Origin: Hyphodiscus hymeniophilus
Taxonomy: Eukaryota; Ascomycota; Leotiomycetes; Helotiales; Hyphodiscaceae
Length of the DNA: 64,000 bases
Assembly (NCBI GenBank): GCA_016508695.1
Contig: VNKQ01000019.1
Location: forward strand, 744,001-808,000
Reading direction: 5' to 3'
Shown: in pieces, positions 10,781 to 21,179 of the stretch
Numbering within the stretch: the first letter of the stretch is position 1
Layout: every line of letters starts with the position of its first letter
The notes under the pieces: generated by a model
What the model was told of the DNA's origin: nothing
The model's input: only the letters and a program-made list of their open reading frames with translations
Databases searched by the model: none
Made by a program: the position numbers and the translations under genes

Positions 10781-12055
10781 GGAGAGATTTTCATATCAGC
10801 GCCAGTGCTTTTGTAGAGCGCCTTATGGAAAATAAGATTCACGAGTGCCAATGTCGTTTCCCCAGGTGGAATGACGCAGAAAACGAGCTTCCTACTTGGT
10901 TAGCCTATATTACGTAAACTCGCCTATTTGAGGCCTTCCATGTAGCCCCTTTCTTTTCACTCCTTGATATCACTTTATAAACCAATTCCATCAATCAAGT
11001 CTCATTCTCTGCCTAGAACTCTTAATCTATAAATCGTTTACAAGAGCTGGTAAGTTGCGACATGTGACGATATTCAGGTCAAAAGCATACTATCGTGGAG
11101 TCGCAAATTCTCAAACGCTGAGAACCTCTACTCAATGAAGGACCGTTGTGTCAAGAAGTGCTTCTTTCCAATTACTCTACTCTGCTCTGGAGACATCCTT
11201 CCTTTCTATATTCGACATATCAAGGCCGTTACGTGGGAGACAATGTCCTAGAGTTATATTTGCGATGTTTTAAAATAAAAGGTTCGAAGTTGAAGCGCTT
11301 CATGTCTCATTGTTATAGGGAATACGGTTCGAAGAAAGAAAATAGAGGTAAGTGGTTGCGAATCTCCTTCATTGGAAATAAAGTGCAAGTAAATTTTCTG
11401 ATTTATAAACACAAACGGATTTTGGAAATCATTTTTGTATTTTTGAGGTAAATAAAGCATGATATTTAGCTCATTTCACTTTCCCGGTTCGATGTGAACC
11501 AAACTAAGCTCATCAAAGTATTCACGACTCCGTCTGAAGTACAAGATAGCTAGAAATAATTACAAGGCAAGGCAGACTAGAGAAAGTAATTGGTATCAAA
11601 CCGAGTGTACTGTGTACTTCGAAATATGATTTGCCTTTTGGACAGAATGTTTAGACGCGAATCGCAGAACCTAAAGACCTCTGTGTACTAGAGGACTTAA
11701 TACTTTGTTAATGATTTTCAGGAAACAGAACCAGTAGATTTCTAAGGATGACCCGTTCTAGAATTCAATAGCTTCCTTGGATTATGTGAAGTGTCATTTG
11801 GAAATAACTGGGTTTCGCTAAGCAACGTCGGCCTATCTGGGGCTCGGCCTTGTTGCGTTCATTTGTTTATTGTGGTGATTTGCCTGTCCTATTGACAAAG
11901 GTGAATTTGCAGTAGAAGAAGCAGAAAGCTTCGTAATTTTCCGAACAGGAAAAGAACAGCGCGAGTCTTGGCACCGCGACGGAAATTCGCAACCGAAGGC
12001 AACTATCACAAGATTTCGCATTATAACTCCAGGGTATCTAACGATATCTGCAGTC
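10781..12055. other. Intergenic region without a recognised gene
   Basis: About 1.3 kb, moderately AT-rich at 11250-11480. Short frames on both strands show no domain and no consistent splice structure. Its right part is the 5' region of the repeat-exon gene. Confidence 0.4.
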
Positions 12056-13217
12056 ATGGAGGCGCAGTCTAAGAAGCGCAAACCTACTGACGATGGGTAC
12101 GTGCGAGATGACATGATACACGAGACTGGGGGAAAGATACCTGAGCAGCTACACAACGGCAATTACGAAGGTACGTAAACCTCTCCCTAATTGGTAACAT
12201 GGGCTGAATTCCTGGTAGTCCAGCATCCCGATCACAAGAAGCAAAAGGTCGCGGGTGAAGGAGAGGCGGAAAGCATCAACTTCACTAAAACGACATTAAC
12301 CGCGATGGCTGCTGTAGCGGATACGCATGGTGCCGATGATGATGGTTAGCTAATCCTGCTTGTAGCATCGTCCGAAAGCTAATGCTTCTGCAGTTATCCT
12401 TCTGGAGTCCTGCAAGCACAAGGCAAACGAAGAAGGTGGCAAGTCAATCTGTTTGCGGGCTTCCAACAACGACTAATGAAGCTCACAGTCGAGTTTTCAT
12501 ATCGCAAGAAGCACGATATCGTTAAGAAAGAAGGTCTGCAGAATGCCGCGAGTCTGCCGGTTGAAGTAAATACGCATTATGCACAATTGCGAAACGACTG
12601 TAGCGCAGGTACCTCCGGTAAAGTAGATTCTACAACTAAACTGAACACCACCTAACGTCAGCAGTGGCCGATTCCACTTCGATGAAGCGCAAAAACGGAG
12701 AGGAAGAACCTGGTATGGAAGCTCCAGACTTGAATTTCCAACAAGAAGTAACCATTTTTTAGTCAACGACTCGCATTCAAAGAAGCACAAAATCGACAAG
12801 GAATGCCGTTCGAAAGAAACCGAGAAGAACAATGAAGGTTCAGCTAGATCTGTTCCTCTGGTTACAGGCAATAAAGAAGCTCCTCTTTCCGGTCTTTCTC
12901 AACCAAAAGACAATTGCGGCGTCTCGACTTCTTCCAACGCACATCCTAACCTTATCTCCAATGCCTTGGAGCAGGCAAAGACATTCGAGATACCAAGACG
13001 TTTCAGACGACTCAGAAGAGACTTCAATTATGCTCCTCTCCATAGAGATTGGATTGATCCTCCTCGACAATGGACGACGCCACACCAAGCCAACAGAGAC
13101 TGTAACACCTCTTCTAAGAAGCGTGTGAAAAGAGGTGCCCATGTTGGCGGCAGTCGTCGATCGATGGCTCCGAGTCCTGATTCTGATGCTGAAGATGGTG
13201 GCCAAGAGAGATGGTGA
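12056..13217 (+). CDS. Uncharacterised hydrophilic protein built from tandem repeat exons with KKxK motifs
   Basis: Proposed CDS join(12056..12170, 12219..12344, 12394..12435, 12489..12608, 12665..12712, 12763..13217), 301 residues. All five introns are phase 1, 48-56 bases long, and restore a Val codon at the start of the next exon. The internal exons are 126, 42, 120 and 48 bases, all multiples of three. Exons 2 to 6 align with each other: Val at 1, Lys at 8 (and usually 7), Lys at 10, then acidic residues and a Gly split by the next intron. Examples are VQHPDHKKQK, VILLESCKHK, VADSTSMKRK and VNDSHSKKHK. Exon 1 begins MEAQSKKRK, the same theme. A further basic patch, SSKKRVKRG, lies near the end. 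There is no signal peptide, so a nuclear location is possible (inference). The 3' end is uncertain: an acidic frame continues to 13383 if a frameshift or unseen intron exists. No family is recognised. Confidence 0.6.
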
Positions 13218-13383
13218 GGGAGATACTGAGATGAGCCGGAGCCAAGAAGAAATTACGGATATGAACGGTATTCATACTGGAGAGATGGACGACGCTAAGG
13301 CGAATGAAACTATGATGGTGGATGCTGATGCTGAGAGACTCTTCGGTTTCAACGATACTGGGGAGCGAAATCTCAGTACCTAA

Positions 13384-14443
13384 GAAATCAGATCGGTGAC
13401 CGTCTCGCATATCATAACGCTTCATTGGAGCAACAATAGGAGCAGTGCGAGAAGTCAACATAGGGGAGAAGGTGAGCCGCATTTGTCTGAACTGCCAAGC
13501 AGTTGCTCTAGGCTTGTGTATGGCCTAGGAACTTTGCAAGTGCGGAAGATTCAAATCAAAGAACTCAGAACAGCATTGGGCGTTGGACAGTCCATTTTGC
13601 GATGACCATGTCTTTGATCTGCGGGATCAAGTCGCAAGAAAGTCGTCAGAGACTTTGGTCGAGTGCGTCTGCATGCGTGCTACTTCGATGCTGCCTTATA
13701 TGCGTTCTGATAATAGGTCCTCATTGAGCTACTATCATGAGAGACAACGAGAGTAGATCAGTGCAACTTTCTTACTTTTGCTCTTTAGCTGATGATCGAG
13801 GAGAAGAGGTGACATTAGGATTTGGTGTGCCTCATAGTGTCGCGTGAAGGACTCCCATTTTCTTGACACTATGCGTTCGTGGCTGAGAATCGTCTGCGTT
13901 ATTCTATCGAATTGGCTTCTCCGGTGTATCACTAGACAGAAGTGGAAATGAAATACACAGTCATTCAGCTACACATTCCTCCCGCGAATGGAGCGAAAAG
14001 CCAACTCTCTGTCCCTAGACCTGGTAAATCTCCAAGACTGCTGGCGACTCGGGCGTTCAGGGCCAGGCATAGGGAGTCGCTGAAAGCCGCCCTGTGGCTT
14101 CTTCTGTCCCGCCCCTCGGTCCCTGAGCGGGAATTCGAACAGCCCAACATGGACAGTTTCCATCAAGCGAGGCGGCTGAAAAGTTTATCAATTCCCACAT
14201 CGAGAGTCTGGATCTACCGCCTGCTTCTTTAGTTCAACACTAATTGGCACAGATCCTCGCATGCCGATAAGCAACAGAAGGCCAGAGGCATGATCATCAG
14301 AGATGCGTGGCTCTGCCGTGGCAGATCGGCGAGTTCATAGGTAGGTCAAACCCGGTAGATAGATGTATTGTCTCTACTCTCGATTGCAATCCTCCCTGTT
14401 GGCTTTCCTTTTGAACTTCGCGAAGATATCGCGAACACCCAAG
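13384..14443. other. Intergenic region without a recognised gene
   Basis: About 1 kb upstream of the tannase gene. Only short unrelated frames are present. The palindrome-rich segment near 14050-14150 was inspected for a tRNA and does not fold as one. The 3' part is presumably the tannase promoter and leader. Confidence 0.4.
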
Positions 14444-16152
14444 ATGAGGACCTCAGTCTTTACAGCCTCTTGCTTCCTTCTTCTTGCTCATTATATAGAG
14501 AATGTGGCAGCCACCCTGAGCTGTACCAAAGCTGCCTTGCTTCCGTACATGCCACCGAACACGACGTTACAGCTCGTTACATCGGTTGCAAACGGTGGTT
14601 CTTACGGCGGAGGGAGTGCAGACAAAGATTTCCCTGCCAGCGCGACTAATCTACCAGCATTATGCGCGGTTCAAATGCAGGTACATGAAGCGGCCAGCTC
14701 ATACGGTACGTGACTCTCATCCCCAAAGAGGAAGCAAAACTGATCCTGAGTTCCTGATCAGTTCTCGGCGTTTACCTACCCTCCACTGCGACGTATAACC
14801 AACGCTTCATGGCAACGGGAAACACTGGATTCGGTGGTGGAATCAATTGGCCTGCAATGGGAACGTTCACGCAATACGGTTTTGCGTCCATGTCTACAGG
14901 AAGTGGTCATTCCTCGGGCGCTGGATCCGCTACCTGGGCCTTGAACAATCCAGAAGCTGTTTTGGATTGGGATTATAGGGCGATGCATGGGTCGGTCGTG
15001 GTAGCTAAGCAAGTCGTTGCTGCATTTTACAAGACCTCGATCGCATATTCCTACTACTCAGCCTGCTCCGGTGGAGGACGTCAAGGGCTGAAAGAGGTAC
15101 AAATGTTTCCCGAAGACTTTGACGGAGTAGTAGCAGGTTCCCCGCCCTGGCAGTTGACCCATTTGCACCCATGGGCTTTGCAAGTTGGAAAATGGAACCT
15201 CCCATTGGGCGGTCCCAACCGTATACCGGCAAGCATGTTTCTTCCCATCAAGAATGAAATATACAAGCAATGCGACCCAGCAGACGGTTTGAAAGATGGT
15301 GTTATCAGTGCGCCCTATTCTTGCAAGTTCAATGCCACAGCTCTGGCATGCTCGAACACGAAAATAACATCCTGTCTTAAGCCAGGCCCAATGGCTACTT
15401 TTAACCTCCTTTACAGCGATTGGCGCGACGACTCTGGCAATTTTCTCTTCCCACCTTTCGCACTGGGCGCGTCTTACTCTACCCTATCCGGCGGCACGAC
15501 CGCACCAAGCGGGTTCGGCGTCGACTTTGTCGCCAATTTTGTTGCCAATGACGCCAATTACAATTGGACAACATTCAACACCTCCGTTGTAGCGCTCGCT
15601 GGGCGGGCAACTGTAGCTCGAGGTAATGCAGACAACTTCGACATGTCACCTTTCCAAGCCCGGGGGGGCAAGCTTATCCATTACCACGGCATGGCCGACT
15701 CACTCATTCCCACAGGCTCCAGCATTCTATTCCGCGAGAAAGTCGCTAATACCATGAAACTTGGTACCGATGGCCTCAACGAATTCTACCGTATGTTCCT
15801 GATCCCTGGAATGGGCCATTGCCGTAACAGCGATGTGGCCCCATGGTTCATTGCCGGCGGAGGCCAATCCATTGCGAAGTCTTCCCATAGTGTCCCTGGT
15901 TTCAGTGATGCGCAACATGATGCGGTGCTTGCTATCATGAGCTGGGTTGAGAACGGCACGGCTCCGGATTCGATCATCGCGACGAAGTTTGCTGGTGATA
16001 CTGATAAGAATACTGTGGTAAATCAAAGGCCAATATGTGCATATCCCAGTCTGGCGAAGTGGGATGGTGTTGGGAATGTTAACTCTAGTTCGAGTTGGAA
16101 CTGCCGGCCTGGGGATCCAATTAGTATTCCGCAGGCTATGTTAGGACATTGA
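14444..16152 (+). CDS. Secreted tannase / feruloyl esterase
   Basis: Spliced CDS join(14444..14705, 14762..16152), about 550 residues, with a GTACGT donor. The ATG at 14444 gives a good signal peptide (RTSVFTASCFLLLAHY), better than the in-frame ATG at 14363. The mature protein matches the tannase/feruloyl esterase family: the oxyanion-region phrase MATGNTGFGGGINW, the nucleophile elbow YSACSGGGRQG with Ser near residue 190, the acid in HGMADSLIP, and the catalytic His in PGMGHC. The two Cys residues flanking the Ser and following the His fit the CS-D-HC disulfide arrangement of the family. Known role: extracellular hydrolysis of gallic acid esters (tannins) or of ferulic acid esters in plant cell wall; the acyl specificity cannot be decided here. 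Length and catalytic residues look intact, consistent with growth on plant tissue. Confidence 0.94.
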
Positions 16153-16572
16153 GTGAATGATGAGTGACGAAGGTAGACGAGTGTATATCATGTTCCTTTA
16201 TAGATGCTATAGATTTAATCCTGGTGGATCGTGTTTGACGTTAATGCTAGAACAATATAACAAATTACAGAGCTTCACAAAGCGTCAAGTTTCAGTGGAG
16301 AAGTCTCCAAGGGCCTACCAAGCTGCTAGAAACACCTGGAAACCATTGGCTTCAGTTACTTGTGCGATGCATAGTCTTTCTTTGATGTTACACAAGGTCA
16401 TCTGCATGCCGCTTATCGTTTGGACCAAGTTCATATCAGTTGCGCCATCTTATTGCAGGTTTCAAGCCAATCACATATCAACACGCAATAGCGAATGCTC
16501 TCTCCCTTCGATCTCAATCGCTGAGACTTACCTCATGCTCCAAATGGAGCAATTGAACAACCGCGTGCAAGA
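16153..16572. other. Intergenic region between the tannase and SET/MYND genes
   Basis: The open frame at 16157-16560 has no recognisable domain and ends inside the next gene's leader. It is best read as 3' and 5' untranslated sequence. Confidence 0.4.
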
Positions 16573-18373
16573 ATGGAATGTACAAGTATGTCAAATTCTA
16601 TGGACACCAGTGGAGGTGCTCGAGCGATCTACGAGGACCAAGAATTATGCAAGTATCTCCTGAGCAATACGACAGCCGCAGCTTCCCTTCAGATACTCGC
16701 CTCCAAAGTCCACCCTGGCGGCACTGGTGTTTTCGCGCTTCGGGATATCGCGGACGGCGCGGAGGTCTTTCGTTCCAAGCCATTGATCACCTCCGTGGAG
16801 ATGGGCATGCACAGCACTGTGTGCGATTACTGCTACGCTAGCAGCACCGGTCGGATCCATCATGCTGGAAGGTTTCGCAAGGAAGAGGACGATATGCCTG
16901 CGATTAAGCTCTGTGCACAATGCAAGCTCTGTGGGTATTGCTCCAAGGTCAGTAAACGTTATACCTTGCTTTTTCTTCTTGGAGAGCCATATTGACGTTT
17001 CTCAGAGATGTCAAGCCGTGGCTTGGAAAGCATATCATAAATTTGAGTGTAAAGCTATCCAACAGACGCCGCTTGCTACTCCGAGAACAAGAGCCCTGTA
17101 CCGGCTTCTCGTTAAGCATAGTAATGGCCTGCTGACGGCTGAAGAATGGCGAGGCGTCAACTATCTCCAATCTCATGCCGAAAGCCATTATAATCTGACC
17201 GGCTTTGACACGATTCATAAAGTTGCTCTATTTGGGAACGAGTTTACGCAATCTCACATTAGTCTAGAGGCCATCCAGACTCTGTACTGCACGGTGAGTT
17301 CCTCGATCCACGCAATCGCAGTCAATTCTTGGCTACTGAACATAAACTGTATTCAGATCCTTACAAATAGCATGGCTATTCATCCACCACTAGGACCCAC
17401 CAGCGGGACAGCCTTCGACATATTCGGTTCTTTAGTGAATCACTCTTGCGATCCCAATGTCTTCGTCTTTTCCGAGGATAATCAACTGCGAGTCCGCTCG
17501 CTCAAGGCGATCAAATCCGGTGAAGAGATCCTGCAAAGCTACGCCGATGTGACAGCTAGTGTAATGGTGCGACAAAAGGTTTTAAAGTCCGAATACTTCT
17601 TCTCCTGCAATTGTAAGTAGTACACCTCAATCGCCATGCATACAGGAGTTTGGACGCTTATATGAGTAGGTAGTAGATGCCAAACAGAAGCAAAAGAACT
17701 CGAGACTCTGACGTCCGAGGAGGGATCTTCCACTGACTTCTTCGCGGGTATTGAGCAGAGGTTAGTTGGACTCACGAACGAGACCCGAAGTAACGCTCAA
17801 GCATTCGCAACTGAAGAAGCGATTGAACAACTCAAACTTAACATCTCTTCCCTCACCGGACAACTTTTCCATGAGCGCCCCTGGCCTGATACTCTTTGGC
17901 CGATGTCTTCCATGAACATGACTATCGCCAGCCTTTACAAATCCCTCGGAAGTTATCCCAAAGCCACCACGCACGCACTCAGAGCATTCTTGACTGAAGA
18001 GCGATTCTTCGGACCACAGCGGATCGAAGAGTTTTTCAACCTCATCCAGATGTTAGTCCCTGTCGTGGTTCTCGGCCATAAAGGGGACTGGGCAAAAGAC
18101 CCGAGTTTCCCAAGCTTTCGGCAGCTCTGGGACTTTTACCACGGTTTGTTATATGAACTAGCCTTGCGGTCCAAGAAAACTTTTGGTCCAGACACAAGGT
18201 TCACTAAGGCAGTCGAAAGGTGGTACAATGAGGCTCTGGCTTCCGCAGGCAAGCCTCATCCGGGAAATGCGGGCTTCTCACGGCGCTTCAATGACGCGCA
18301 GAAGAAGTTTTTGGAGTGGGCGGGAGTAGATGCGAGGAGAGGGATTGTTCTTTCTCCAAAAGAGCCAAAATAG
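16573..18373 (+). CDS. SMYD-type SET and MYND domain protein, putative lysine methyltransferase
   Basis: Spliced CDS join(16573..16947, 17006..17293, 17357..17612, 17670..18373), about 540 residues; all phases agree. The N-terminal half of SET (residues 35-75) contains HPGGTGVFALRDI. A MYND zinc finger follows, with CDYCYAS, CAQCKLCGYCSK and KFECKA, interrupted by the first intron. The C-terminal SET core has GSLVNHSCDPNVFVF (the NHSCxPN cofactor and active-site loop) and SGEEILQSYAD. The third splice restores the post-SET cysteines as SCNCSRCQ; choosing the nearer TAG acceptor would break them, which decides the acceptor at 17670. A helical C-terminal region follows. Known family: SMYD methyltransferases act on histone or non-histone lysines; the substrate is not predictable. 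A short direct repeat (ggtgatttgcggta twice) sits just after the stop. Confidence 0.92.
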
Positions 18374-18779
18374 GTGATTTGCGGTAGGTGATTTGCGGTA
18401 GGTGTTTTGATGAAGTGATCCGTGCGACACTTGAGACGAATCGCTTTCGCTTCGATGCAATTGAGCGGGAAAAGGAGGGCAACGAGTTAACAACGAACGA
18501 GGCTATTCGCTGGGTTCTTTAGAGCGATTCCAAACACTTGATCAGAACCGTTCCTTTGAAAATAGTATCAAATCGTCAAAGGGGGACAACGCAACTAACG
18601 CAGTAAATGCGTCAACTTTCGGCGTAGCTCCTTAAAGGCCACTATAATGGCTCTGCATCAAATATTTCAATTGAATCTTTCAGCGGGTATATTGATCTTT
18701 TTTATTCTCCAATAGTGCTACAAAACCAGTATGCCCTTGACGCCAATAATGAAAAGCTAGTTTCATCGGACCTCCACTT
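18374..18779. other. Short intergenic region between convergent genes
   Basis: Lies between the convergent SET/MYND gene and the uS13m gene. A 14-base direct duplication occurs at 18373-18405. No further gene or RNA is recognised. Confidence 0.4.
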
Positions 18780-19308
18780 CTATACGCCGAAAGCTTTCGG
18801 TACGCGATTGAACTTCCTCGCACTCATGATCTACCATCCAACATTAGCGCATCTTCTTCCTCATTCCACTAAACACATACCTGAGTTCTCGTCCTTTGCC
18901 CCCTAACCGGTAGATGCATAGCATGCCGCCTCCCTCGATAAGACCCCATATCTCTCAAACGCCTTATATTGTCATCTTTCTTCGTCCGCGCGTCGTTCTC
19001 AATGGTCATGCCCGATAGCTCGGCTGTGAGGGCAGTGACGGTCTTGTTGGAGAGGGAACCGACTGTCGCGCGAGGGAAGATGGAGAATTTGGCGAGGAGA
19101 CGGGACGAGGACTGGTGCCCCAGTCCGTAAAAGGTCTCGAGGGATTTCTGGTGGAGGGTTAGCTGAAGGACGGAGGGAGCGAGCGATTCAGGCTCTTGAA
19201 GAGGAGACGAACTTTGAGTAATCGTTGTTCGGGGAAATTGACCCCTAATATAAAGACCTAGGCATGTCAAAACACATTATAAGACATTGGAGAGTATCAA
19301 CCTACCAT
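18780..19308 (-). CDS. sws2: Mitochondrial small ribosomal subunit protein uS13m
   Basis: CDS complement(join(18780..18830, 18881..19162, 19213..19257, 19306..19308)), 125 residues plus stop. The first coding exon is only the ATG; exon 2 then reads VFILGVNFPEQRLLK, exon 3 LTLHQKSLETFYGLG onward, and exon 4 IMSARKFNRVPKAFGV. The central part carries the uS13 signature: GSLSNKTVTALTAELS, DNIRRLRDMGSYRGRRHAM and LPVRGQRTRTQ. Known role: uS13 lies at the head of the mitochondrial small subunit and contacts P-site tRNA and bridge regions of the large subunit. Introns use GTAGGT, GTTCGT and GTATGT donors. Reading exon 3 alone would give a false N-terminus and a false C-terminus (TQVCV), so the small flanking exons matter. 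The protein is complete. Confidence 0.93.
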
Positions 19309-19548
19309 GGTGGTAGAATTGACGCAATTGAGAGACCTCAATTCATTGGAGCTCTTCAAAATCTTAATGTTGCTGTCCGAGATCGAAATGCAAAGACCGT
19401 CATCCATCATGTGATTTAGCGTAAAACTACTCGACACCTATCTTGAAACACAACTCCACCGACTCTTTGTCCAGCATCCTGCCGAAGGTCAAGGAAACCG
19501 TCTTCCCCTTTGTCCAACATATCACAAAACAATACATTGAGCGCCACC

Positions 19549-20610
19549 ATGTTGTCCCTCAATCGATTTGCAATCTCTGTGCTCCTCATCATCACCGTCG
19601 CCTTTGTCTACTTTGCCCAAGCTGCCGAAGCTGTCAAGGGTCCCAAAATCACCCACAAGGTCTACTTCGACGTCAGCCATGGCGACGAACCAATGGGTCG
19701 GATTGTGATGGGTCTTTACGGAAAGACAGTTCCCAAAACCGTCGAGAATTTCAGAGCTTTAGCTACTGGCGAGAAAGACTTTGGATATGAGGGGTCTGCC
19801 TTCCACCGTGTCATTAAGGGCTTCATGATCCAGGGAGGTGACTTCACAAAAGGTGATGGCACCGGTGGAAAGTCGAGTATGTGTCTTGCAGATCTTGTGG
19901 GATAGGCGGGATGCTAATAAACGGTAGTTTACGGAGCAAAATTCCCTGACGAGAACTTCAAGTTGAAGCACTCCAAGGTTGGTCTTCTCAGCATGGCCAA
20001 TGCCGGAAAGGATACCAACGGCTCTCAATTCTTCATCACTACCTCTACCCCAGGGTAAGCTATCCCCCAAACCTTGGAGTAGCCTTCACTAACACCTAAC
20101 AGCCACCTCAACGGCAAGCACGTTGTGTTCGGCGAAGTGCTTGAGGGTTACGAAATCGTCCAAGCGATTGAGAACGTTCCCAAAGCAGCAGGAGACAGAC
20201 CCAAGTCAGCAGTCAAGATCACAAAGAGTGGGGAGCTACCAGTACCAGAAGAAGGTATCCACGTGGAGCTATAAAGTACCTTCCTGCCTACCTCTCTTTG
20301 CATCTTCAATAGCGGACTTGCTGATGCCTGGCCACAAACAGCCCAGTATGGGGAAGCCGAATTTCAGCCTGGTATGGAAGAAGTGGATGATTCTCCGACA
20401 ACGTCTGCCGTCGCGATTCCTGCTCCTACCAGCAATGAACTTCCTGTTGTTGGACATTCGCCGATTTCTGATCATACCGCGGAGGAGAGTTATACGCTTT
20501 TACAGAAGGGCTTGTTTTTGGCACTTATACTCGGGTGCGTGGCGGTATATCTGAGGTTGAGCAGCAAAAAGGCCAGACAAGGAAGGTTTTCGGAGAAAAG
20601 TATGGCATAA
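19549..20610 (+). CDS. ER cyclophilin B-type peptidyl-prolyl isomerase with alternative C-termini
   Basis: The fully spliced CDS is join(19549..19876, 19928..20054, 20103..20254, 20342..20610), 291 residues. If the last intron (20255-20341) is retained, translation stops at 20274 and the protein ends in HVEL. The start has an ideal context, GCCACCATG. A signal sequence (residues 5-25, FAISVLLIITVAFVYFAQA) precedes the cyclophilin domain, with the active-site phrase FHRVIKGFMIQGGDF and NAGKDTNGSQFFIT. The position that is Trp in cyclosporin-sensitive human cyclophilin A is His here (GHLNGKHVVFG). The spliced tail has an acidic, Pro/Thr-rich linker and a membrane span (LFLALILGCVAVYLRL) followed by basic residues. 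Known role: proline isomerisation during folding in the secretory pathway. The HVEL form resembles an HDEL-type ER retention signal; the spliced form would be membrane anchored. Confidence 0.92.
20255..20341 (+). promoter_or_regulatory. Candidate regulated intron deciding the cyclophilin C-terminus
   Basis: An 87-base intron with donor GTATCC and acceptor ACAACAG-like sequence (CACAAACAG). Read through, it encodes GIHVEL and a stop. Removed, it joins EE to AQYGEAEF in frame and adds about 89 residues with a membrane span. The donor is weaker than the others in the gene, which would favour some retention (inference). Confidence 0.55.
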
Positions 20611-21179
20611 GCACATAAAATTTATGATTGATTCTGCATCCCGTCATCGGATATCGTATTTCTGGCATCGTGCTTACCTTGACCTCAGTAGCTACCAGAT
20701 CAAGTGTCTCGTAAACTAGGCCACAGTCATATCTGCATTCATGCGCTTCCTCCAACATTTTCCACTCAGGTACCCTCGAGTGAGTTCTCTGTCGCTTTTT
20801 GGAAATTATCGCTCGTACAAAGCATCCCTCCCACAGAAGTGGTACTCCTCCATTGCACTCCAAGATTACTTGTCTAGCATTCAAGTCCATCGTATTTATA
20901 CGAGCCTTGTTAAGGGTACGCCAAGGATCTCGATGTCGGTGTGGAAGGCAAACTCCTCGGCGGCCAGCGCGCTAACTCCCAAGTCATCCACTCGCAGCTA
21001 AACGAAGACGTTTCCAATTTCAATGACGAGAGTTGAGATACTCAGCCTAGATGGCCATCACGATTCAATTGAGGGCCCAGCGGATAACGTTGACGCTGGT
21101 GGTGTTGTTTGAATCCACAAGCTATGCAAAGAGTCCTAGCAAATTTATAAAGTAAGACATCGTAATATGTTAGAATTTG
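20611..21179. other. Intergenic region between convergent genes
   Basis: The 3' flanks of the cyclophilin gene and of the large minus-strand gene meet here. The 121-codon minus frame at 20525-20890 overlaps the cyclophilin tail and shows no family features, so it is treated as a shadow. No RNA gene or repeat was recognised. Confidence 0.4.

Noticed and set aside
14030..14160. Possible tRNA suggested by GAATTCGAAC near 14135
   Set aside because: Neither strand gives an acceptor stem and anticodon arm at the right spacing.
16157..16663. Plus-strand 168-codon frame after the tannase
   Set aside because: It overlaps the start of the SET/MYND gene in another frame and has no domain.
20525..20890. 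Minus-strand 121-codon frame
   Set aside because: Antisense to the cyclophilin C-terminal exon and its 3' flank; no family features.
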